Source: Acidobacterium sp049965615
GTDB lineage: Bacteria > Acidobacteriota > Terriglobia > Terriglobales > Acidobacteriaceae
Assembly (NCBI GenBank): GCA_049965615.1
Contig: JBMFWD010000050.1
Coordinates: forward strand, 1 to 22,440
Length of the DNA: 22,440 bases
Reading direction: 5' to 3'
The notes under the pieces were generated by a model that made no database searches, was not told where the DNA came from, and was given only the letters and a program-made list of their open reading frames with translations. Position numbers and translations under genes: made by a program. Numbering within the stretch: position 1 is the stretch's first letter; each line of letters opens with the position of its first letter. Shown piece by piece: positions 13,697 to 21,594 of the stretch.

Positions 13697-15268
13697 TTGC
13701 TCCCTGCACGCTTCCTCTGCCATTTCTCCGCAGTCCTCCTGGCCGCCGCCTGCATCAGCCCCGCCCTCGCTCAGTCCGCACCTCCGCCCCCGCTGCCCAA
13801 CTACACCCTTCACCAGCACGTTCGCGAGGTCCTCACAGACGTCACCGTCACCGACGCTAAAGGCAATCCCATCCTCAACCTGCCCCAGTCTGCCTTCCAC
13901 GTCTACGACGACAACCGCCCCCAGACCATCGACTCCTTCGTTGCCCACTCCGGAAACGACCTCGCCGTCGAACCCACCTCCACCTCCGGCGTCTACTCTA
14001 ACGCCTATCTCAAGCACCCGCCCGCCGTCTTCAACATCGCCCTCCTCGACCTCACCACCATGCCCATCGTGGACCAGATGGTCCTCCGCCAGGAGCTCAC
14101 GCGCTTCATCCAGAAGCTCCCCCCCACCGAGCCTCTCGCCGTCTACATGCGCAACGGACCCCGCATCATCCTCGTGCAAAACTTCACCACCAACCGCGCC
14201 GACCTGCTCAAGGCCATGCAGTCCACCATTCCCCGATTCCGCACCACGGGCTACGAGTACGACACCGATGCCGACGTCCTCCGCCAGATCGCCGGCTACC
14301 TCAGCCAGTATCCCGGTCGCAAAAATCTCCTCTGGTTCAACGCCGGCTCCAACCTCTACCTCCTCTCCGACGCAGAACTAGCCAGCATCGACTCCTCCTC
14401 CAGCGACGACTCCTCCGGCGAAGGCACCGACTACGTACCCTCCGGCAATGAAAGCCCCAGCATGCGCGACCTCTACGACGCCCTCGACGCCGAACGCATC
14501 GCCCTCTACCCCATCGACGTCCGCGGTCTCACCGTAGCCTCCGACCTCGCCATGGATCAGCAGCAGATGCTCATGAGCGAAGAAGCCGCCAGCACCGGCG
14601 GTGAGGCCCTTTACAACAACAACGGCATCGCCCGCGGAACCCGCAAAATCCTCGACCACTCCGCCGACTTCTACACCCTCACCTACGCCCCCAACGACCT
14701 CCACCAGCGCGGTCGCTGGCACAAGATCCGCATCACCATCGACGCTCCCTACCACCTCAACTACCGCCGCGGCTACTTCGACGACAACTACCAGGCCACG
14801 CAAAACCATCACCACGGCAAGCCTTTGACAGTCGCTCAAAGCATACAGGTCGCCGCCCCCGACCAGCACAGCAACCCCATCGTATTCAAGGCCGTCGTCC
14901 ACCGCGCAGCCGCCCCTCAGCCCAATGCGCCCAAACATCCCCGCGGATTCCTGCCCTACACCCTCTACACCGCCATCCCCATCCCCGACTTCCCCATTCA
15001 ATCTCTCAATAAAACGCAGTCCCTGGTCACCTTCGGCGCCGCCGTCATCGTCCTCGATACACACGGCGACCTCGTCTACAAAGACATGCGCATCCTCCGC
15101 TTCAGCTTCGACAAGGCCCAGTACCAGGCCCATCCCAACGCCACCACCCTCTGGCAGGAACCCGTCTTCATGCCCAAAGGCGAAAACAACATCTACCTCG
15201 CCCTATGGAACACAGACACAGGACGCCTCGGCACCCTCCAGATTCCCATCGACGCCAAAAAACACTGA
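13697..15268 (+). CDS. Secreted VWFA-related (acidobacterial type) protein
   Basis: The 523-residue product starts with a signal peptide (FLCHFSAVLLAAACISPALA, cut near residue 25). It follows the acidobacterial VWFA-related domain family: VREVLTDVTVTDAKGNPI..L..SAFHVYDD (about 41-71), a VWA-like core with FNIALLDLTTMP (112-123) in the MIDAS position, PGRKNLLWFNAGSN (207-219), and ALYPIDVRGL at about 276-285. A Ser/Asp-rich insert (about 231-245) interrupts the VWA core. The C-terminal third is beta-rich and unassigned. Role unknown; metal-dependent adhesion or protein interaction outside the cytoplasm is inferred. The start is a TTG at 13697; an in-frame stop at 13625 and no better codon support this. 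The SSSSDDSS stretch may be a disordered loop. Confidence 0.82.
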   Translation: MLPARFLCHFSAVLLAAACISPALAQSAPPPPLPNYTLHQHVREVLTDVTVTDAKGNPILNLPQSAFHVYDDNRPQTIDSFVAHSGNDLAVEPTSTSGVYSNAYLKHPPAVFNIALLDLTTMPIVDQMVLRQELTRFIQKLPPTEPLAVYMRNGPRIILVQNFTTNRADLLKAMQSTIPRFRTTGYEYDTDADVLRQIAGYLSQYPGRKNLLWFNAGSNLYLLSDAELASIDSSSSDDSSGEGTDYVPSGNESPSMRDLYDALDAERIALYPIDVRGLTVASDLAMDQQQMLMSEEAASTGGEALYNNNGIARGTRKILDHSADFYTLTYAPNDLHQRGRWHKIRITIDAPYHLNYRRGYFDDNYQATQNHHHGKPLTVAQSIQVAAPDQHSNPIVFKAVVHRAAAPQPNAPKHPRGFLPYTLYTAIPIPDFPIQSLNKTQSLVTFGAAVIVLDTHGDLVYKDMRILRFSFDKAQYQAHPNATTLWQEPVFMPKGENNIYLALWNTDTGRLGTLQIPIDAKKH

Positions 15269-15291
15269 TACAATCAGGCTCCCCGTGGTGC

Positions 15292-15318
15292 CCCATACTT
15301 CGCAAAGCGAAGGGTGGG
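15292..15318. repeat. GTGCCCCA-type hairpin between convergent genes
   Basis: CCCATACTTCGC pairs with GCGAAGGGTGGG with a 3-base loop and one A-G mismatch. It lies 23 bases after the VWFA-related stop and faces the MBL-fold gene's stop. Confidence 0.65.
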
Positions 15319-15409
15319 AATAGAAAAAGCCAGCCCGCTCAAAGCACCTAAAGTCTCTCCCACAATCCCAATCAGGATTAGCGCGCAAAGCGTGCGTAAG
15401 CCCGTGCGG

Positions 15410-16087
15410 CTAGCAACCCAAAGCCTTCCTCATCGCCGCCGCAGCACCGTCCACCGTCTTTCCATGCCCTACCGCCAGCCGCTCCGGCCCAAGCTGGCAA
15501 AGCTTCAGCGCAGACTCCATCGCCCGCTTCCGGTTCCACGTCGCCATCGCCGGCAGCGGAAACTTCCAGTTCATCACCCCTCCCGGCGTCACCCCGCCCA
15601 GCGTGCTCCACGCATCGCCGGCAAACAGCGTCCCCTCCCGCTCGTCCAGCAGCGCAATGTGCCCCGGCGTGTGCCCCGGCGAAGCCACCACCCGCAGCGA
15701 CCCCACCATATCCCCATCCTTGATCTCGCGCGCCACCTTCGCATGGCTCTCCACATAGCTGCCCCGCAGCGGAAACCCCGCCTCAATCGACTCCAGCGTC
15801 AAATCCCCGCGCAGCAGCTGCAGTTCCCGGCTCCCCACCAGCAGCCGCACCTCCGGCAGCCGCTTCATCAGCCCATCTACTGATCCCGCATGGTCCTGGT
15901 GCGCATGCGTCAGCACAATCCGCGTAATCGGACGCCGCAGCCCCACTGCCGCCTCCAAAATCGCCTCCGCCTGGCCCATCAAGGTGTCCACCAGAGTAAC
16001 CCCGTCGTCCTCTTCCACCAGGAACGCGTTGATCATCCCCCACTGCGTCAACTGGTGCGCCTTCTCCGATATCCGCACAACCCTCAT
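15410..16087 (-). CDS. MBL-fold metallo-hydrolase
   Basis: The 225-residue product is a metallo-beta-lactamase-fold hydrolase of the glyoxalase II-like type. The metal motif is THAHQDHAG with His61, His63, Asp65 and His66. Further ligands are His139 in SPGHTPGH, Asp158 in FAGDAWS and His208 in AVGHGKT. The set is complete, so the enzyme is probably active with two Zn or Fe ions. Substrate unknown; relatives cleave thioesters, lactones or phosphodiesters. The ATG at 16087 is preferred over a TTG at 16111. It is divergent from the myo-inositol oxygenase gene with a 126-base gap between start codons, so the two may share control. Confidence 0.87.
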   Translation of the reverse strand: MRVVRISEKAHQLTQWGMINAFLVEEDDGVTLVDTLMGQAEAILEAAVGLRRPITRIVLTHAHQDHAGSVDGLMKRLPEVRLLVGSRELQLLRGDLTLESIEAGFPLRGSYVESHAKVAREIKDGDMVGSLRVVASPGHTPGHIALLDEREGTLFAGDAWSTLGGVTPGGVMNWKFPLPAMATWNRKRAMESALKLCQLGPERLAVGHGKTVDGAAAAMRKALGC

Positions 16088-16136
16088 GCCCAATACTCTA
16101 CGCTTCCGCAACTCCGAAATTTCATCTCCATCCGCC

Positions 16137-16166
16137 TTGCCCCACCTGCATCTGCGGTGCTATACC
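16137..16166 (+). promoter_or_regulatory. Possible promoter of the myo-inositol oxygenase gene
   Basis: TTGCCC (16137-16142), an 18-base spacer and TATACC (16161-16166) lie about 50 bases before the ATG. A second TATAGC follows at 16171. Judged by eye only. Confidence 0.35.
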
Positions 16167-16213
16167 CGCCTATAGCCGCAAGCAATGCCGTACCCGCAAA
16201 AGGAAAATCCAGC

Positions 16214-17074
16214 ATGAGCGCAGATCCCAACATCTCCCAGGGCCCACTCGACCAGCTAGACCAGTGGGATGACTTCGTCGCCTCCCGCTACCGCGAAGGC
16301 AAAGACCAGTCCGAATTCCGCGTATACGACGAACAGGCCACTCCCGGCGTCGCAGAGTTCTACCGCCTCAACCACACCCATCAGACCCTCGACTTCGTCC
16401 TCGCCAAAGAGAAGGAATACTGCGCCCTCAACCGCGGCAAGCGAACCCCATGGGGCGCGCTCGACTACCTCAACACCCTCGTCGACGACAGCGACCCCGA
16501 CACCGACCTCTCCCAGATCGAACACCTCATGCAAACCTCCGAGGCCATCCGCGCCGACGGCCATCCCCGCTGGATGGTCCTCGCCGGCTTCGTCCACGAC
16601 CTCGGCAAGGTCCTCTGCCTCTACGGCGAACCCCAGTGGGCCGTCGTCGGAGATACCTTCCCCGTCGGCTGCGCCTTCTCTGACCAGATCGTCTTCCACA
16701 AATACTTCGAAAACAATCCCGACACCAAAGTCCCCGAGTACCAGACCCTCCACGGCATCTACGAGCCCAACTGCGGCCTCGAGAAAGTCCATATGTCCTG
16801 GGGACACGACGAATACATCTACCACGTCACCCGCGACTATCTCCCCGAGCCCGCCCACTACATGCTCCGCTACCACTCCTTCTACCCCGCCCACCGCCAC
16901 GGAGCCTACCGCCACCTCATGTCCGCCCACGACGAAAAAATGTTCGAGTGGGTCAACAAGTTCAACCCCTACGACCTCTACTCCAAAGGCGCCGCCAAAC
17001 CCGACGTCAAAGCCCTCCGCCCCTACTACGAAGACCTCATGGCCGAATTCTTCCCCGCCGAACTAGCCTGGTAA
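16214..17074 (+). CDS. myo-Inositol oxygenase (MIOX)
   Basis: MIOX is a mixed-valent di-iron enzyme that cleaves myo-inositol with O2 to D-glucuronate in the cytosol. The 286-residue product matches animal MIOX (285 aa) throughout. It shows HTHQTLDF, the di-iron ligands by alignment His104 (EHLMQTSE), His128-Asp129 (HDLGK), His198 (HMSWGHDEY), His221 (HSFYP) and Asp254 (FNPYDLYSK), and the near-identical GEPQWAVVGDTFPVGC block. All six ligands are kept, so it should be active. The ATG at 16214 follows an AAGGAAAA stretch and gives the family length; the frame extends further upstream but without similarity. No inositol transporter or glucuronate genes adjoin it. It is divergent from the MBL-fold gene and convergent with the GNAT gene. 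Confidence 0.94.
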   Translation: MSADPNISQGPLDQLDQWDDFVASRYREGKDQSEFRVYDEQATPGVAEFYRLNHTHQTLDFVLAKEKEYCALNRGKRTPWGALDYLNTLVDDSDPDTDLSQIEHLMQTSEAIRADGHPRWMVLAGFVHDLGKVLCLYGEPQWAVVGDTFPVGCAFSDQIVFHKYFENNPDTKVPEYQTLHGIYEPNCGLEKVHMSWGHDEYIYHVTRDYLPEPAHYMLRYHSFYPAHRHGAYRHLMSAHDEKMFEWVNKFNPYDLYSKGAAKPDVKALRPYYEDLMAEFFPAELAW

Positions 17075-17091
17075 CCCAAGCATCGCGGTGG

Positions 17092-17119
17092 CCCACTCAA
17101 GCCGCAAGGCTTGAGTGGG
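17092..17119. repeat. Perfect 12-bp hairpin, likely bidirectional terminator
   Basis: CCCACTCAAGCC pairs perfectly with GGCTTGAGTGGG around a GCAA tetraloop. It sits 17 bases after the MIOX stop and 24 bases from the stop of the convergent GNAT gene. It belongs to the GTGCCCCA-type family, with GTGGCCCA here. Confidence 0.72.
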
Positions 17120-17143
17120 GAAAAAGCGCGCGCGACCAGCACC

Positions 17144-17548
17144 TTACCGCTTCTTCCCAATCACCCAGCAACTCGGCCGCTGCACCATCCCAATCTTCGG
17201 GTAATACCCCTCCGCCGCCGGAGCCGCCACCAGCACCAGCGTCGTCTCTTCTCCCGCCGCGCGATGCGTCTCCTCGATCAGCCGCTTCCCAATCCCCCTC
17301 CGCTGATAATCCGCATCCACCGCCAGGTCGGACAAATAGCAGCCGTATGAAAAATCCGTAACCGCCCGCGAAACCCCCACCAGCCGCCCGCCATCCCGCG
17401 CCGTCACAATCACGTCCGCATGCCGCAGCATCCGCTCCAGCCGCTTCACATCGTCCACCGGCCGCCGCTCCCCCAGGCTCGACAAGACTAAAACCGCCCG
17501 AAACTCCTCCACTCCTAAACCCGGCTCCAAAGCATACTCAATCTTCAT
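17144..17548 (-). CDS. GNAT-family N-acetyltransferase
   Basis: The 134-residue product shows the core GNAT fold. It has GRLVGVSRAVTDFSYGCYLSDLAVDADYQRRGIGKRLIEETHRAA, with the acetyl-CoA pyrophosphate-binding motif QRRGIGKRL at residues 82-90, and YYPKIGM near the C-terminus, where the family often has a Tyr general acid. The acceptor substrate is unknown. The ATG at 17548 is supported by an AGGAGG six to eight bases upstream, so the longer frame to 17587 is rejected. It stands alone, divergent from dapD. Confidence 0.87.
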   Translation of the reverse strand: MKIEYALEPGLGVEEFRAVLVLSSLGERRPVDDVKRLERMLRHADVIVTARDGGRLVGVSRAVTDFSYGCYLSDLAVDADYQRRGIGKRLIEETHRAAGEETTLVLVAAPAAEGYYPKIGMVQRPSCWVIGKKR

Positions 17549-17626
17549 TCCATCCCTCCTGTGCGCCGATGCTCCAATTCCTGGCAACTCTCAAGCTAAG
17601 GGCTGGCTCCTTGCTAAACTCACCTT

Positions 17627-18472
17627 GTGACTGAAGATTACCTTTACGCCAAGATTGAAGAACACTTCGCCGCCGGAGCCGAAGCCATTGGCAATCCCGC
17701 CGCCATTGCCGCATTTGAAGAACTGCGCGACTCCCTCGAAGAAGGCACCGTCCGCTCCGCTGTCCCCGATGTCACCCATCCCCACGGCTGGCGCGTCAAC
17801 GCATGGGTCAAGCGCGGCATCCTCCTCGGCTTCCGCCTCGGCAAACTCGCCGCTTCCGGCAACGATCTCTCCTTCGTCGATAAGGACACCTACCCCGTCC
17901 GCACCTTTATCCCCTCGCAGCAAATCCGCATCGTCCCCGGCGGCTCCGCCGTCCGTCGCGGAGCATACCTCGCTCCCGGAACCGTCTGCATGCCCCCCAT
18001 GTACGTCAACGTCGGCGCCTACGTCGACGAAGGCGCCATGATCGACTCCCACGCCCTCGTCGGCAGTTGCGCCCAGATCGGCAAGCGCGTCCACCTCAGC
18101 GCCGCGGCACAAATCGGCGGCGTCCTCGAACCCGTCAACGCCAGCCCCATCATCCTCGAAGACGATGTCCTCGTCGGCGGCAACTGCGGCGTCTACGAAG
18201 GCGCCATCGTCCGCAAGCGCGCCGTCCTCGCCGCCGGAACCATCCTCACCCGCGGAACTCCCGTCTACGACCTCGTCAACGAAACCGTCATCCGCGCCGA
18301 AGGCGAACGCCCCCTCATCATTCCTGAGAACGCCGTCGTCGTCCCCGGCTCCCGCGCCATCCAGAAAGGCCAGGCCGCCGAATGGGGCCTCAGCGTATAC
18401 ACCCCCGTCATCGTCAAATACCGCGACGAAAAAACCGAACTCTCCCTGGCCCTCGAAGACCTCCTCCGCTAA
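17627..18472 (+). CDS. dapD: 2,3,4,5-Tetrahydropyridine-2,6-dicarboxylate N-succinyltransferase DapD
   Basis: DapD transfers succinyl from succinyl-CoA to tetrahydrodipicolinate in the lysine/meso-diaminopimelate pathway. The 281-residue product (E. coli 274 aa) has the N-terminal helical part, VNAWVKRGILLGFRLG (about 57-72), and the left-handed beta-helix hexapeptides (about 100-205). Signature blocks are RGAYLAPGTVCMPPMYVNVGAYVDEGAMIDSHALVGSCAQIG and AAQIGGVLEP, and the C-terminal part keeps VVPGSR. The start is a GTG at 17627 without a strong ribosome binding site; the Met at that position fits the family. No other dap genes are nearby, so lysine synthesis genes are scattered. It is followed after 30 bases by a strong hairpin. 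Confidence 0.93.
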   Translation: MTEDYLYAKIEEHFAAGAEAIGNPAAIAAFEELRDSLEEGTVRSAVPDVTHPHGWRVNAWVKRGILLGFRLGKLAASGNDLSFVDKDTYPVRTFIPSQQIRIVPGGSAVRRGAYLAPGTVCMPPMYVNVGAYVDEGAMIDSHALVGSCAQIGKRVHLSAAAQIGGVLEPVNASPIILEDDVLVGGNCGVYEGAIVRKRAVLAAGTILTRGTPVYDLVNETVIRAEGERPLIIPENAVVVPGSRAIQKGQAAEWGLSVYTPVIVKYRDEKTELSLALEDLLR

Positions 18473-18503
18473 AGCATTTCCATCAAAACAACACACCGCG
18501 TGC

Positions 18504-18539
18504 CCCATACTTTCGCGCGCTCTTACGCGAAAGTGTGGG
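18504..18539. repeat. GTGCCCCA-type hairpin after dapD
   Basis: CCCATACTTTCGCG pairs with CGCGAAAGTGTGGG over 14 positions with one wobble and an 8-base loop. No T-tract follows. Confidence 0.7.
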
Positions 18540-18685
18540 ACTTCAGCGGCCATAAGCTGCGTGGTGGGGTGTCAGCAAAAAAAATCCTTTCCTCCCAACC
18601 AAAACGGGTACCCCAAAAAGTGTTGTGATTCCAACCGACGAGCCGCAGGCGCACAGCAAAGATCCTGCCCTGAACAAAGCCGAAG

Positions 18686-18918
18686 AAATCTTCAGTTTCA
18701 ACCGCCACACCCCAGCAGAAAATTCCGCCAGACCAAAAAAGCTGGAAGTGTCATTCAGAGCGAAGCGAAAGCCTGCCCTGAGCAACGCCGAAGGGAATCC
18801 CGACAATGGTCCGTCCCAAATTGCACTCAAAAGTTTCTCCTGGAATGCACCGCTCTCCAGCGCTGCAGCGCTGGACCCGCACCAATCCTCCGATTGCACT
18901 TGGACCTGGAATTCGCCG
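18686..18918. repeat. Composite intergenic repeat (copy B)
   Basis: This stretch is related to 1387-1590: CAGCA(G/T)AAAATTCCGCCAGACC, then TCATTCAGAGCGAAGCGAA (from 18750), the perfect palindrome CCAGCGCT-GC-AGCGCTGG (18857-18874), and GATTGCACTTGGACCTGGAA (from 18891). The last segment matches the inverted end module at 1255-1281. The 510-base gap between dapD and the RNase J gene holds no other gene. Confidence 0.7.
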
Positions 18919-18982
18919 ATCCCCCAAACCACACTTTTCCCACTCTCTCCGCAGAACCCTGCTAGCATCAAGAGTGATTTAC

Positions 18983-20644
18983 ATGACAGAAAGCAAACTG
19001 CAAATCATCCCTCTAGGCGGCCTCGGCGAATTCGGCATGAACTGCCTCGCCATCCGCTACAAAGACGACATCATCGTCATCGACGCCGGCCTCATGTTCC
19101 CCGAGTCCGAACTCCTCGGCGTCGACGTGGTCGTACCCGACATCACCTGGCTCGTGGAAAACAAAGAGAAAGTCCGCGGCATCCTGCTCAGCCACGGCCA
19201 CGAAGACCACATCGGCGGCCTGCCCTGGATCCTCTCCGAACTCAACGTCCCCGTCTACGGAACCGAGTTCACCCTCGCCTACGTCGAAGGAAAACTCGAA
19301 GAGCACAAGATGCTCGACGACACCGAGCTCATCGAAATGGTCCCCGCCGGCAAGTTCTCCCTCGGACCCTTCACCATTGAGCCCATCCGCGTCACCCACT
19401 CCATGGTCGACTGCGTCGCCCTCGCCATTGACACTCCCGTAGGCGTCATCGTCCACACCGGCGACTTCAAAATCGACCTCTCCCCGCCCGATGGCAAGGC
19501 CTTTGACCTCCATCGTTTCGCCGAATACGGCAAGCGCGGCGTCCTCCTGCTACTCCAGGACTCCACCAACGTCGACCGCCACGGCTACACCCCCAGCGAG
19601 TGGGCCGTAAAACCGCACCTCGACGAAATCTTCGCGCGTACCAAAAGAAAGCTCTTCTTCAGTTGCTTCTCCTCATCCACCTACCGTATCCGCATCGCCC
19701 TCGAACTCGCCTTCCAGCACAAGCGAAAGGTCGCCATCGTCGGCCGCTCCATGGTGGACTCCTCTGAGGTTGCCCAGGATCTCGGCTACCTCGACATCCC
19801 CAACGGACTCCTCATTCACCCCGGCCAGATCGCCGACCACGACCCTGAAAACGTCATGGTCCTTATCAGCGGAACACAGGGCGAACCCATGTCCGCCCTC
19901 AGCCGCGCCGCCGTCGACAACCACAAGCACGCGCGCATCGCCCCCGGCGACACCGTCCTCCTCAGCTCCCGCATCATCCCCGGCAACGAGAAAAGCATCT
20001 ACCGCGTCATCGACCACCTCTACCGTCGCGACGCCAATGTCATCCTCGACGACGGCGAATCCGGTCTCATCCACGTCTCCGGTCACGCCAGCCAGGAAGA
20101 GCAGCGCCTCATGATCAACCTCCTGAGGCCCAAATTCTTCATCCCCATCCACGGCGATTACCGCCACCTCAAAAAGCACGCCGAACTCGCCCAGAGCATG
20201 GGCGTCGTCGAGCTCGCCATGGTCATCGAAAGCGGTGACGTCATCGACGTCAGCCCCGACGAAATCCGCAAAACCGGCACCGTCACCGCAGGCCGCGTCT
20301 GCATTGACTCAGGCTCCGCCGGCGACATCGTCGAAGACATCGTCATCCGCGACCGCCGCCACCTCTCCGAGGACGGCTTCGTCATCCCCATCCTCACCAT
20401 CAACAAGCTCAGCGGCAAAGTCGAGCGCCAGCCCGAAATCTTCTCCCGCGGCTTCGTCGGCGGCGAAAACGATCTCATCGAAACCGCCCGCAAAGTCGTC
20501 ACCACCACTCTCGAAAACTCAAGCGCCGAAGAAAAAGCCGACTACGGGGTCATCAAGGAAAAAATCCGCATCGACCTCAAACGCTACATCCAGAAAAACA
20601 CCAGCCGACGCCCCCTCATCATGCCCGTCATCCTCGAAATCTAA
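18983..20644 (+). CDS. rnj: Ribonuclease J
   Basis: RNase J is a metallo-beta-lactamase/beta-CASP nuclease with 5'-3' exo- and endonuclease activity in mRNA decay and rRNA maturation. The 553-residue product (B. subtilis J1 is 555 aa) begins with LGGLGEFGMN (11-20), carries the metal motif SHGHEDHIGG (His71, His73, Asp75, His76), THSMVDC, HTGDFK, then QDSTNVDR, the beta-CASP blocks GRSM and SGTQGEPMSAL, and ends with the C-terminal domain including IHVSGHASQEE and IPIHGDYRHL. Everything needed for activity is present. The ATG at 18983 gives the family N-terminus. The upstream in-frame extension to 18806 is repeat sequence and is rejected. Acidobacteriota generally have one copy; a paired RNase E cannot be judged here. 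Confidence 0.95.
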   Translation: MTESKLQIIPLGGLGEFGMNCLAIRYKDDIIVIDAGLMFPESELLGVDVVVPDITWLVENKEKVRGILLSHGHEDHIGGLPWILSELNVPVYGTEFTLAYVEGKLEEHKMLDDTELIEMVPAGKFSLGPFTIEPIRVTHSMVDCVALAIDTPVGVIVHTGDFKIDLSPPDGKAFDLHRFAEYGKRGVLLLLQDSTNVDRHGYTPSEWAVKPHLDEIFARTKRKLFFSCFSSSTYRIRIALELAFQHKRKVAIVGRSMVDSSEVAQDLGYLDIPNGLLIHPGQIADHDPENVMVLISGTQGEPMSALSRAAVDNHKHARIAPGDTVLLSSRIIPGNEKSIYRVIDHLYRRDANVILDDGESGLIHVSGHASQEEQRLMINLLRPKFFIPIHGDYRHLKKHAELAQSMGVVELAMVIESGDVIDVSPDEIRKTGTVTAGRVCIDSGSAGDIVEDIVIRDRRHLSEDGFVIPILTINKLSGKVERQPEIFSRGFVGGENDLIETARKVVTTTLENSSAEEKADYGVIKEKIRIDLKRYIQKNTSRRPLIMPVILEI

Positions 20645-20672
20645 AAACGGAATGCATCGCGGCAGCTAAAGC

Positions 20673-20706
20673 CGATTCCCATGCCCCAAGAGGAACATGG
20701 GAATCG
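20673..20706. repeat. Perfect 11-bp hairpin after the RNase J gene
   Basis: CGATTCCCATG pairs perfectly with CATGGGAATCG across 12 bases, 28 bases after the stop. It resembles the GTGCCCCA hairpins in place and length, but the outer constant bases are different. It may end the rnj transcript; no T-tract follows. Confidence 0.6.
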
Positions 20707-20716
20707 CGCAAAACCA

Positions 20717-20846
20717 AAAGCCAGCATGAAAAGCCGGAAGCGTCATTCAGAGGCGAAGCCGAAGAATCCCGAGAATACCTCGGCCCCAATTGCCCTGAAA
20801 AGTTTCTCCCAGAATGCACCGCTCTCCAGCGCACCAGCGCTGGACC
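20717..20846. repeat. Composite intergenic repeat (copy C, shorter)
   Basis: Keeps AGCATGAAAAGCCGGAAG, TCATTCAGAGGCGAAGCCGA (from 20742), AAAAGTTTCTCCCAGAATGC, and the palindrome CCAGCGC-ACCA-GCGCTGG (20826-20843), in the same order as copies A and B. The end module is missing. The following bases to 21009 are A/T-richer and hold no gene. Confidence 0.65.
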
Positions 20847-21009
20847 CTCCCCGCCTTTAGAAAATCTGCACTCTTCTACCCGCCACCCAAAATCCCAAGA
20901 AGCAGAGCACAGCGGCTAAAAGCTAGCCAAAGATATTTGAAATTTTGAAAACACCGGTCGTCTGTCCGATGATCTTGTTGCTGAAACAGGAACCAGGGAG
21001 GGACGACCG

Positions 21010-21594
21010 ATGGAGGTGTTCACCAGGCTGTTTGGCAGCCTGCTTCTGTTTGTATACCACTGTTTCGACCGGGTGGTGATTCACGGCTATCTGAGCGGGT
21101 TGTCGCGTCCGGGGCAGGTGGCGTATTTCTTCCACGAGGTGGTAGGCGAACCGGTGATCGATAAAACGGTGCTCTCGCGGCGGACCAATGAGTATCGGGG
21201 GTGGGTCGAGGCGTTCGCACGCAATCATGATGTTCCCATCGAATGGGCAGAGCCGAAGGTGCGCAAGGAGGATTACGTCCGTCCTGCGCAGCGGCGCATG
21301 AAGCGCGCCCGCCGCCACGGCGTCTATTTCATCCTGAAGAGCATGGAGCAGGGCCAGAGCTTTCGCTCCACGGTGCCCCGCTTTCCCACCGCCGATCCTC
21401 ATTACCGCATCCTGGCCCGGCAGCGCAGCCGCTTCACCCACTACTACTTCTACATCGAAGACGAAGTGCTGGGATCGATGGCCATGCGGGTGGCTTCGTT
21501 CTTTCCCTTCCAGACCACCTACTATCTCAATGGCCACAACTTTATCGAGCAGGAACTGAACCGGGACAAGGTCAGTTTCCGCAAGAACGATAAT
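21010..21594 (+). pseudogene. Truncated gene of a longer multicopy-type protein family, interrupted by an IS end
   Basis: The frame (stop at 21615) encodes about 195 native residues, then six (PKNRSR) translated from the inserted element's end. I recall longer (roughly 500-residue) uncharacterised proteins with the same start (MEVFTRLFGSLLLFVYHCFDR) and blocks VRKEDYV, VYFILKSMEQG, RQRSRFTHYYFYI, ASFFPFQTTYYLNGHNFIEQEL, found in several copies per genome; this is from memory, not a search. No catalytic motif is evident. The break falls right after FRKNDN. The codon style (many G-ending codons, GTG, CGG) differs sharply from the C-ending style of the rest of the window, indicating transfer. 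GGGAGG before the ATG is a fair ribosome binding site. The copy is probably non-functional. Confidence 0.68.

Noticed and set aside
12840..14381. A 513-codon plus-strand open frame, and a 401-codon minus-strand frame at 12974-14179
   Set aside because: Both run across the FmdE-like and VWFA-related genes in other frames, and their translations are Ser/Pro/Thr- or Gly/Asp/Val-rich low complexity typical of GC-rich shadow frames. The genes they overlap have recognised domains.
15890..16213. N-terminal extension of myo-inositol oxygenase
   Set aside because: It overlaps the divergent MBL-fold gene and has no MIOX similarity. The ATG at 16214 gives the family length.
220..17074. An inositol/uronate catabolic cluster joining dlgD, the Gfo/Idh oxidoreductase and MIOX
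   Set aside because: The genes are up to 15 kb apart, separated by unrelated housekeeping genes on both strands, so sequence gives no support for an operon or island.
18806..18982. N-terminal extension of ribonuclease J
   Set aside because: The extension is read from repeat copy B. RNase J similarity begins at the ATG 18983.
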